Shown piece by piece: positions 34,401 through 46,400 of a stretch of 64,000 bases of DNA; within the stretch, counting starts at the first letter, position 1; the number at the start of each line of letters is the position of its first letter. The stretch comes from Sabellastarte sp. h YS-2021 (taxonomy: Eukaryota; Annelida; Polychaeta; Sabellida; Sabellidae): the NCBI GenBank assembly GCA_964017235.1, contig OZ024932.1, positions 80,727,451 through 80,791,450 on the forward strand, read 5' to 3'. The translations under genes were made by a program, and so were the position numbers. The notes below the pieces were generated by a model. It ran no database searches and had not been told where the DNA came from. It worked only from the letters and a program-made list of their open reading frames with translations.

Positions 34401-37400
34401 CCACACCATTGTCTAAACTGCCTCTGTTTATTATACAGGCATCAACCTAGACTGGACAATAATTTACTTACACTGCCAAGTTACAGCTGGTACATAACTG
34501 GTATTTGTTCCAAAACACTACACTCTGAGGGACACAATCTCCCACTATATTTGCAAACGCCTCAGTTCATTACTAGTCTGTGGACTGTGTTAACTACACA
34601 CAAGGTTAACTTAAAGCCATTCATGATAAACATAAAAATGTTTAATGGACTCACACACAAAGCATCAACTTTCAGATACTCATCTTACAAGCCAAAAATC
34701 TTGAAAAGAATCAAGATTTTAATAATTATACAAATTACAAAAAAATATGCTTGTTTATCTATGCCAATTCATCATTATAAATTTATGATGATATGAGTGT
34801 AGAATTCACGTTTTATAGTATGTTAAAAAGGAAGTTTTCTGATTAACATGTACAAGTGTTTCTTCTATATATTCTAGACTTCCCAACAAACTGACAGTTG
34901 ACAAAATATGTGATAGATAGGCATTCTTATTGCACTTTCTGATGCCTGTAGAGCGCCTTGGTTTTTCTCCTATTTGTTCACCATTACTCTTCCATTTGAT
35001 AATTACTCTCTACATTAATAGCACATCCAAAGAGGGTTCATTCTCCTGAAAATGTGCCAAAGCTTGACTTATTTACTTTATTTATGTCTTCATATCTACG
35101 TAAAATATTCCAGATTTGAAAAAATAAAGAGTTCTGTTTTTTTACAATTCTTGTTTTCTATTGAGCTAGTTGTAATTAAATAGATTAATTTGAATTATAA
35201 TAGCAGCATTATGTGTGTGTGTGTCACTTCCAAAGTCTTGATTTCTCTCTTTCTTCATTTTATTAAACTGAAAAAAAATTATCAAACCCAAACAATGGCA
35301 CAGTCACTTACTTTTTACAGCTGATAAAATCCATGTCAGTTCAGCCACACACAACCTCCTCAAAAGATCTGATGCATATGTTTTTGAAAAACGTGGCAAG
35401 GTGTATGTAAAGGTAAGTAATTTAACGACGATGACTATTACAATATTACAATATTTTGGGTCATGGTGAATATCTTGAGTTTACGGGAATCACGGGCGAT
35501 ATTCAGGGTTTTGTTATAATTAAAGGGTTTCTTGTGGTTTGGTTGTTGTTTAATGGTATTAAACATTTGTTTTACTAACCTTAAATGTTGTGGGAATTTG
35601 ATCTTTCTTGGTGTTTGGGGAACTCGCATGTTTTGGTAGCCATGTTTGACCTTGTTTACCATCCTGGTATTTTGGGTCTAGTTTTTATAAACAAATCAGG
35701 GAACTAGTTTTGGTTTGTTTAAACTGTTTGACGTAGTAAAGGAAATTTGTTCAGAACTGTTTTTAATTTATCTGTGCCATTTTGCCATTGATTATAGTAT
35801 TTAGCTCGGGTCGCTACAGTAATGATGCATGATTAGGGTCAAAAGTGCTGACACAAAAAATGAATAGTTCCCCATTTGGGGACTTTTTGCGTATATAAGG
35901 GATTGCAGTGGCCACATTCTGGGTTGACTTTTTACTGAACAAACTGTTCTTGCCTTTAAGCTCTGAACACTTTGTCAGCCATGGAGAGGTAACTGAACAA
36001 CTATGTTCTGTTTTAAGCTTAGTTAAGGTTACCAGTTTTAGTAGTTTTAATGCTTGGTTTGGGGAAATAATATTTTAGATGGAATTTTGACACTATGAAT
36101 TGGTATTAAAGATGTTTCAGGTGGGGATTTATTTGGCTGGTGAGGGATATTCTTTGGGGTTAGGTTTTGGAAATGTTGAATTAATTGGAGTTATATTATA
36201 TTTTCTCTTGATTAATCTGTTAATTCATGTTTTGGTTTGTTTAAACTGTTTGACGTAGTAAAGGAAATTTGTTCAGAACTGTTTTTAATTTATCTGTGCC
36301 ATTTTGCCATTGATTATAGTATTTAGCTCGGGTCGCTACAGTAATGATGCATGATTAGAAATGGAGAATTCATCAAAATATGTGCAAAACGCTGTGAATA
36401 CACAAACAAAATTCACAGAAATTTTGAAATTTTAAAAATAGGTTGCAGTGTTGAAAAAGGCTGTTTTCAATTGACCATTTCATTGGCCCTGCCCCTTTGT
36501 TATATTGTGCTATTTTACTTCTGACCATATCTGATAAGTCCACTAAATAAACTGATAAAATTGATATTCTAACATGATAAGGCTGTGTCCCTGATTCTGA
36601 TTGGCTAATCAAGAAAATATTTCACTGGTAAAATTAGCATAACCTTGTACATTTAAATGATTACTCATTATGGCTGTCATGACTACAGAGTGAAATAGAT
36701 GAAACAGCTTGTTTTTGGTCATCTAAATGTGTTAAATAATAGTTTATATAATGTGAAAAAAATGTCATGTTAAGATAGAAATATTCGACTGGAATATTAG
36801 GGTTTTAAGAGATTTTACAACAAATAGCACATTAGAATCTGACAGTGGGGCTATGTAAGCAGGAAGGAATAGCCATGGATTTCTGCCTTTTTATTCAAGG
36901 AAAAGTTGTTTTATTCCTTTAAGTTAACTAAATTAATTTTACAATTAATTAATTTGTATCATGTTAGAATAGCAATAACAACCTCCAAAGCATGGTATAC
37001 ACAGAATTTTACCTTGATTTGAGGCAACAAACGCCTCAGGACTTTGCCTTCGGGGCTTATTACCTCAGACCATGGTAAAATTCTGTGTATACCACAGTTT
37101 GTTGGGGGGTTATTCCTGTGTTACACCCTTAATATTTAACCTGTAAAAGTTTTTTTTCATATTTTTAGGGAAAGGGAGAAATGGTGACTTTCTGGCTGTT
37201 GAAGAAAACTGCTACTGCACCCACACCTAACACAGCAATCTCTGTGCCAACACAGATTCATAAAAACACAAGCCTCAAGGAAGGGCTCAATAAGTACTCA
37301 GAGGGGATAGAAACCTCACCAGCAAGGATGCAGCCTGCCTATAACAACTGGATTACCAAGGAGATCAGGTCAGAGAGATACACTTACAACTAAAGAATTT

Positions 37401-40400
37401 TAACGGGAATGAAACTGTAGTCTTAGTGTTTTCCTAACATTTTCCCAATGTTAACCAATAATAGCTGTGAACACACTACTTAATTAAACAAGCAATCATC
37501 TGTCGCTGAAGCATATCTACAGGTGACAAATAATGGTCATGAAAATCCTAATTTGACATAAATGAAATATTTAAAAAATGAAGTTACTTAGGTAATTTGA
37601 TTGATATGTCCTGTTTTTTTGTGTCACCAGCATTTATACTGTGTGGCATATAGGGATTGCTTCGTCATCTCATTTTGTGGCGTTGTCGTTTGTTGACGGA
37701 GTTTGTCATTGTCACACTTTGTATTCCGGACAGTATCTCAAAAATACCTCGTCAGATTTAGTTCGAATTTGGCATGTGGATGTAACTGCTCCTCAGGGTG
37801 TGCTGTATAGTTTGGTGACCATAAACTCACACTTGTAAGATACTTATATTGAGTTTAAGTTTTTATGTTGTCACTCTGCGGCGTACACATATGCGTACAC
37901 GTCCGCATAAACAACTTCTCCTCCTAAACTACAAGACCCAGAGACATGCTGGTTTTTTTTTAAAGATACCTTAACTATTGAGGATGAAAAATTGTTCAAG
38001 GCATGCAGATCTGTTTGTTCGTCTGTTCTCCAGAGCCATTACAAGTCAGGTACCCCCACCCAAAATGTGAAAATTTCAACACTTTATCACAATTTTCTCA
38101 TTGACTGTTGCAGGGATTTTTCTCATATCTTACATATATGTACTAGGCCACTAGTAGATTACCTTCTGTGAGTATTAGACCTGGATCTGTCTTAATTTTT
38201 TTATTTATTGATTTTTTAAAATAATTTTTAATGCAATAAAATTCATGAAATCATGCACTAAAACACTTATTTTCTCATTGACTATTGTAGGGATTTTGTT
38301 CTTATTTTGCATATATGTACTAGGCCACTAGTAAATTACATTGTGTTAGTATCAGGTCTGGATCTTTCTCAATTATTATGTCCACCCCCCTGGGGGGTGG
38401 ATATATTATTTTTGCTTTTTTCGCCGTCCGATGTCCGATGTCCGGCGTCCGGCGTCCGATGTCCGGCGTCACGCATGGTTTCCGCTCATTTAAAGGAAAA
38501 GTATTAGAGCTATTGTCACCAAATTTGGTATGCAGGCTTATTGGGTCAGTAGCTTGCTTGGGATTGCTTTTGGCTGTTGTACCTCTTTTGCTTACTGAGT
38601 AATACTTAAGTACAGCTATTTTCAGTACCCATTGGTTTCCGTGCATTTAAGCCAAAATAATTAAAGATATTTTACTACAATTTTGAATACAAGATTGTTA
38701 TGTCCATAGCTCGCTTGGTATTGCATTTGGGACTGATAGCTTTGTCAGTACATGAGTAATAGCCATTTAGGTACTTCATTGTGTATTTTCAGTACTACTT
38801 TTGAGTAATTTGCTTCTATCTCCTTAACCGTGCGAGATAGAGCGATTTCGGCAAAATTTTCGACCCGCAGGGTATCTGAGGAGTGTACTCTTTGCAATTT
38901 TCAAAAAATTTTCCCCTCCCCAAAAATGGCGGCCATTTTGAATTTTCGAATTTTTGCCAAAAATGGCAAAACACAAATTTGCTTCTATCTCCTTAACCGT
39001 GCGAGATAGAGCGATTTCGTCGAAATTTTCGACCCACAGGGTATCTAAGGAATGTAATATTTGCAATTTTCCAAAAATTTTCCCCTCCCCAAAAATGGCG
39101 GCCATTTTGAATTTTCGAATTTTTGCCAAAAATGGCAAAACACAAATTTGCTTCTATCTCCTTAACCGTGCGAGATAGAGCGATTTCGTCGAAATTTTCG
39201 ACCCACAGGGTATCTAAGGAATGTAATATTTGCAATTTTCAAAAAAATTTCCCCTCCCCAAAAATGGCGGCCATTTTGAATTTTCGAATTTTTGCCAAAA
39301 ATGGCAAAACACAAATTTGCTTCTATCTCCTTAACCGTGCGAGATAGAGCGATTTCGGCAAAATTTTCGACCCACAGGGGATCTAAGGAATGCAATCTTT
39401 GCAATTTTCCAAAAATTTTCCCCTCCCCAAAAATGGCGGCCATTTTGAATTTTCGAATTTTTGCCAAAAATGGCAAAACACTAATTTGCTTCTATCTCCT
39501 TAACCGTGCGAGATAGAGCGATTTCGGCAAAATTTTCGACACACAGGGTATCTAAGCAATGCAATCTTTGCAATTTTCAAAATATTTTCCCCTCCCCAAA
39601 AATGGCGGCCATTTTGAATTTTTGCCAAAAATGGCAAAACACAAATTTGCTTCTATCTCCTTAACCGTGCGAGATAGAGCGATTTCGTCGAAATTTTCGA
39701 CCCACAGGGTATCTAAGGAATGTAATATTTGCAATTTTCAAAAAATTTTCCCCTCCCCAAAAATGGCGGCCATTTTGAATTTTCGAATTTTTGCCAAAAA
39801 TGGCAAAACACAAATTTGCTTCTATCTCCTTAACCGTGCGAGATAGAGCGATTTCGTCGAAATTTTCGACCCACAGGGTATCTAAGGAATGCAATCTTTG
39901 CAATTTTCCAAAAATTTTCCCCTCCCCAAAAATGGCGGCCATTTTGAATTTTCGAATTTTTGCCAAAAATGGCAAAACACAAATTTGCTTCTATCTCCTT
40001 AACCGTGCGAGATAGAGCGATTTCGTCGAAATTTTCGACCCACAGGGTATCTAAGGAATGTAATATTTGCAATTTTCAAACAAATTTCCCCTCCCCAAAA
40101 ATGGCGGCCATTTTGAATTTTCGAATTTTTGCCAAAAATGGCAAAACACAAATTTGCTTCTATCTCCTTAACCGTGCGAGATAGAGCGATTTCGGCAAAA
40201 TTTTCGATCCACAGGGGATCTAAGGAATGCAATCTTTGCAATTTTCCAAAAATTTTCCCCTCCCCAAAAATGGCGGCCATTTTGAATTTTCGAATTTTTG
40301 CCAAAAATGGCAAAACACTAATTTGCTTCTATCTCCTTAACCGTGCGAGATAGAGCGATTTCGGCAAAATTTTAGACGCACAGGGTATCTAAGCAATGCA

Positions 40401-43400
40401 ATCTTTGCAATTTTCAAAATATTTTCCCCTCCCCAAAAATGGCGGCCATTTTGAATTTTCGAATTTTTGCCAAAAATGGCAAAACACAAATTTGCTTCTA
40501 TCTCCTTAACCGTGCGAGATAGAGCGATTTCGTCGAAATTTTCGACCCACAGGGTATCTAAGGAATGTAATCTTTGCAATTTTCAAAAAATTTTCCCCTC
40601 CCCAAAAATGGCGGCCATTTTGAATTTTCGAATTTTTGCCAAAAATTGCAAAACACAAATTTGCTTCTATCTCCTTAACCGTGCGAGATAGAGCGATTTC
40701 GTCGAAATTTTCGACCCACAGGGTATCTAAGGAATGCAATCTTTGCAATTTTCCAAAAATTTTCCCCTCCCCAAAAATGGCGGCCATTTTGAATTTTCGA
40801 ATTTTTGCCAAAAATGGCAAAACACAAATTTGCTTCTATCTCCTTAACCGTGCGAGATAGAGCGATTTCATCGAAATTTTCGACCCACAGGGTATCTAAG
40901 GAATGTAATATTTGCAATTTTCAAAAAATTTTCCCCTCCCCAAAAATGGCGGCCATTTTGAATTTTCGAATTTTTGCCAAAAATGGCAAAACACAAATTT
41001 GCTTCTATCTCCTTAACCGTGCGAGATAGAGCGATTTCGTCGAAATTTTCGACCCACAGGGTATCTAAGGAATGCAATCTTTGCAATTTTCCAAAAATTT
41101 TCCCCTCCCCAAAAATGGCGGCCATTTTGAATTTTCGAATTTTTGCCAAAAATGGCAAAACACAAATTTGCTTCTATCTCCTTAACCGTGCCAGATAGAG
41201 TGATTTCGTCAAAATTTTCGACCCACAGGGTATCTGAGCATTGTACTCTTGGTAATTTCTAAAAAATTTTCCCCTCCCCTAAAATGGCGGCCATTTTGAA
41301 TTTTCAAATTTTTGCCAAAAATGGCAAAACACAAATTTGCTTCTATCTCCTTAACCATGCGAGATAGAGCGATTTCGTCGAAATTTTCAACCCACAGGGT
41401 ATCTAAGGAATGTAATCTTTGCAATTTTCAAAAAATTTTCCCCTCCCCAAAAATGGCAGCCATTTTGAATTTTCGAATTTTTGCCCAAAATGGAAAAACA
41501 CAAACTGGCCTTAACCGTGCAAAATAGAGTTATTTTGTTGAAATTTTCGACCCATAGGGTATCTAAGAAATGTACTCTTGGCAATTTTCAAAAAAATTTC
41601 CTTTTCCCAATAATGGCGGCCATTTTGAATTTTCAAATTTTTGCCAAAAATAGAAAAACAGGAATTGGCTTCTATCTTCTTAACCGTGCAAGATAGAGTG
41701 ATTTCGTCAAAATTTTCAACCCAACCAATGCAAAAAGGCATGAAGCTGAAATAAATTACATCTACACTATCAAATATTTAAGCATCATTGATATATTTTA
41801 CAAATGAAACAGGGTCTTGTAAGACTACTGTACAATTTGGGCAAAAGGTTCATGGGTGGACATTACACATGATAATGTGTGTTCTTCTATGCTATCCTGT
41901 TTCTATTCGCATCTACTATCAACAGGGCGGCCTATTTCTAGTTTTTTTATGAATTTTTAAAATAATTTTCATTGCATTAAAATTCATGAAATTGTATACT
42001 AAATCACTTATAACTTGAAAAGTATTGCATTTAGAGCATTTTGTTAAAATATGTTATTTAGCTACTTTTTCCATAGCTACAACATGGTGAGTAACTTGAG
42101 TGTCTATCCCAATAGCTAAGTGAGTAATAGCTACTTTCTGATTTTTCAGTACCTCCCGTAATGAGTAAAATCACCTAAAACTTGAAAATTATTGCATATA
42201 CAGAATTTTGTATATGTTATTCAGCTACTTCTGGGTCAGCTACAACATAGTAAAATTTCAGACCTGTAGCTCATTGCATAGCTGAGTAATAGCTACTTTG
42301 AGGTTATCACTGTTGAGTAAATCAGTTGTAATTCGAAAACTATTGCATTTACAGTATTTTGTTTAAATATGTTGTTCATCTCCTTTTGGGTCAGCTATAA
42401 GATGGTGAAATTGCAGACCTTTGGCCATGGTATAGCTGAGCAATAGCTACTTTGAGGTACTTATTGTTGAGTAAATCAGTTGTAACTTGAAAACTCTTGC
42501 ATTTAGAGTACTTTCTTTAAATATGTTATTCACCTAATTGTTGATGGACTATAACATAGTGAAATTGCAGACCTGTAGCTCATTACATAGCTGAGCAATA
42601 GCTATTTTTAGCTTCTCACTGTTGAGTAAATTAGTTGTAACTTGAAAACTATTCCATGTACAGTGTTTTGTCTAAATATGTTGTTCACCTACTTTTGGGT
42701 CAGCTATAACATAGTGAAATTACAGACCTGTAGCTCATTACATAGCTGAGCAATAGCTATTTTCACGTTCTCACTGTTGCATAAATCAGTTGTAACTTGA
42801 AAACTATTGCATTTACAGTATTTTGTTTAAATATGTTGTTCACCTACTTTTGGGTCAGCTATGACATAGTAAAATTGCAGACCTGTAGCTCATTGCAAAT
42901 TGGAGCAATAGCTACTTTGAGGTTCTCACTGTTGAGCAAATCAGTTGTAACTCGAAAACTGTGGCATTTAGAGAGTTTTGTTAATATATGTAAATCACCT
43001 ACTTATGGGTCAGCTATAACATAGTAAAATTGTAGACCTGTAGCTCATGGCATAGCTGAGCAAAAGCTACTGTTAGGTTCTCTTTGTTGAGTAAATCAGT
43101 TGTAACTTGAAAACTATTACATTTAGAGTGTTTTCTTTAAATATATTATTCACCCACTTTTCAGTCACCTGTAACATACTGAAATTACAGATCTGTTTCT
43201 CATTGCATAGCAGTGCAATAGCTACATTCAGGTTCTCACTGTTGAGTAAATCAGTTGTAACTTGATAACTATTGCATTAATTTATAGTATTTTCTTTAAA
43301 TGTGTTATTAACCTACTTTTGAGTCAGCTATACCACAGTAAATTTGCAGCCCTTTAACTCATTGCATAGCTGAGCAAAAGCTACTTTGAGCTCTCTGTTG

Positions 43401-46400
43401 AGTAAATCAGTTGTAACTCAAAAACTTCTTTCACTTCTACTCTCAAACTCAAAACACACAGTCAGCTGACACAGAGCCCGTTCATGGGCACTGATTGCTT
43501 GTTTTTGTTTCTGGACAGTATCTCAAAAATAGCCTGAAGGATACAATTCAAATTTGGCATGTGGTTGTAACTAGTTTTAAAGGTGTGCCCTATTTTAAGG
43601 TGACCCTGAAGTTTCACATATAAAAAACTTATGTCCCGTTTACATTTTTTCTTTTTCCATGTACACTGGAAATAACTTGAGAAATTTCATTCAGATTTTG
43701 CATGTATATGTAACTAGCCGTAGGTAAGTGCCATACAATAAGGTGACCTTAAACTCCAAGTAATAACAGAATTATGTTCACTTTAAGTTTGGCAATTTTT
43801 CCATAGTATTTCAAAAACTGGAATTTTTCAAGTTGTGGATGTAACCATGCCATGGCAACAGTTTTTCCTGTTTCTTGGACTCATGAATATTTTTATGGGG
43901 TTTTGCTTTCCATACCCCGGTCTCTCTTTGCTTCCCATACCCCTGCACAAACTGGAGCTGATTAGCTTTTCAGCAACACTTTTTTATTTCTTTCTTGGAC
44001 TTACAAATATTTTTATGGGTTCTTTGCTTTCCATACCCCTGCACAGATTGGAACTGATTAGTTTTTTGGCAGCATGGCAACACTTTTTTCTGTTTCTTGG
44101 ACTTGTATTTTTGTGGGTTTTTGTATTACAAACCCCTGCATGAATAGGAGCTGGTTAGCTTTTCAGCAATATCTGGCAGCAAGTGTTGCCATTGCAACAT
44201 TTTTTTCTGTTTCTAGGTTGTGGATATAAAAAGTCCTGAAGAAGACCTGTGTGGTAAAGTGATCTAATACTCCACAATATTAGACAATGATCTTGCTCGT
44301 TTGCTGTCCCACAAAATGGTGGACAAATATAAGTCCTTCTTTCCTCCATGAAGAGAGGAGGTGAACAAATATACGTCCTTCTTTCCTCAATGAAGAGAGG
44401 AGGCAGACAAGACAGGACCCATCTTGCACAATGCATTAACTTGTATGGTCATATGACTAGCAGTTTAACAGTAGGTTCCCAAAATGATATTTTATTGAAT
44501 TTTCTGCTGACTGCTGACATCTAGTGAAATCTTGGTAAGTGATAACTTTGTGTGTTTGATTGGCTGCCTGCCTGTGTGCTTTGTCATAACCTGTACATTG
44601 GGTCTAGGTTATATTTTTCAACAAGGTGGGGTTTCACCGTGCCTCAATCCTTCTGAAAAATGGTCTGGATCTTCAAAAATACTGCCAGTCAGCCAAATAT
44701 TTTTGTCAATCCAGCATAATTTTTGTCCTTTCGAATTTCATCCGCTTCAGTCTTTAACCAAAGCTGGTGACACAGTACAATTCTACTGAATTCTTGTTAT
44801 GTTAATGTAAAGCTATGAAAGTATGATAAAGAGCATAATAAATTTTTTTTTTTTTTAATTTTTTTTTCAAAAGTTAAAAAATCTTTTCTTATTCTTGAAG
44901 TGTGTGCTGTACTATTGGTACTTACATAGAAATAAATCAGAAAGATAACCAGTAAAACTAAAATGACTCCCAATAGCAGAAAATGGTTTTATGTGATTGT
45001 TTGAGTTAAGCCACAAATATAATCTTAAAACCAAATGATCATAGTTTCTAAAACTTGTTACTTGAAGAAAATTCATTGAAAAGTTGAAAAAGTACCTTTT
45101 TGCTACTGATAGGGGCATCGACCATGTGCATAGTTATAATTGTTGCAAAGGTGCCAGTCATAATACACTAATTTCAAACAACAGTATGCCACAGTTGAAG
45201 AGGTGACACTTATAGATAATGATTTCAAGGTAGTCCAATGGATTTAGATATCAAAATCATTGCTGAGGATTGGACATGATTTTGGTAACTGCATTGACAG
45301 ACAAGTTTTCTCATCTGACAAGGTTTTAGATCAGTTAATATCAGCTACGTAATATGTCGGGTAAAATTGAAAGTCCTCTTAGTATGGTCTTAGAGAAAAT
45401 GTTTCATAAGAATAGCAATTATTAAGTAAATGATTGTGTATGTAGTAACACTGCAGTTACAGTAAATAAAAACTTCCTACATAAATAAAGATAGTACAGG
45501 AGACATAAGTAACACAAAAAAAATCTGAACAAAGTGGTCAAAAGAGAAACAAGTTCACTGGGGCTACACATGTGATGAAAAGCGAGCATACTTCCTTCAC
45601 CCAACAAATCTTGGAAATATGAGAAGTAACTATGTGCAAGTAACAGGTAAATTACTGAAACTGAAACCTATTAAAACTGCTACAAGCATGGTGCAAAAAT
45701 GGTGCAATCAACACATAATTTGAACAGTGTGATTGATCCTGTGGTGCCATGTGATTTCATGGTTGATATCCCTGGATCAAAAGATTGAACTGTCATTTAA
45801 CCAGGAAGAGAAAAATCTTCCTCAGTGGCCATCCACATCCCACTTGATTCAGTAATGCGAATCCCAGTTGAACTTTCAGTACATCAGCAAAAAAACAGCA
45901 AGTTCAGGGTATCTGGAATCTCCAGCCAGCACATGCTTTACCTTTAGTAAGAGCAGAAGATGGTCTGGATGAGCAGACATGAAATTTAGATTTCACACAT
46001 TTCAATGGTGTGAGCCACTTGATCTTTAGGAACTATAAAAGTCAAAGTTCAACAGCCAGCTCTAAGCACTATAACAATTCTGGAACCTTATTCATCTCAC
46101 TGGAAGCTGTTTTCAATTTACGGCTTTTTTTTTATGAAACATGAACATAAAAAATTTAGTGAAAATCATAGAATCAAACAAAATTCCATATGCAATGTTT
46201 TTCAATGAAGTCTCACAAAGATTTCATATTCCAATGACTCGATATGTTCCTCTTCTGTACAGCATGTGTGTGGTTATTTTCCGGGAACTTGTACATAGGG
46301 TGAGAGGAATCCCACTGTTGAAATATTGCTACAGTTTACAATCAAACAAACCATATAACTGTTACTAAAGCATTTACAGCAGTGCCTCTATAAGGTGTCT

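Noticed and set aside
38822..41740. Many similar 74-104 residue frames on both strands
   Set aside because: They all arise from the 169-bp tandem unit, which happens to lack stops in some frames; no start context, splicing or conserved protein is implied.
38822..41740. CRISPR-like array
   Set aside because: Units are 169 bp, nearly uniform throughout and have no repeat/spacer alternation; the host is an animal genome.
38378..41945. Firm Helitron call
   Set aside because: Only a CTAG-T end and a hairpin-like start are seen; no RepHel gene, and the 3' hairpin is not at the expected distance.
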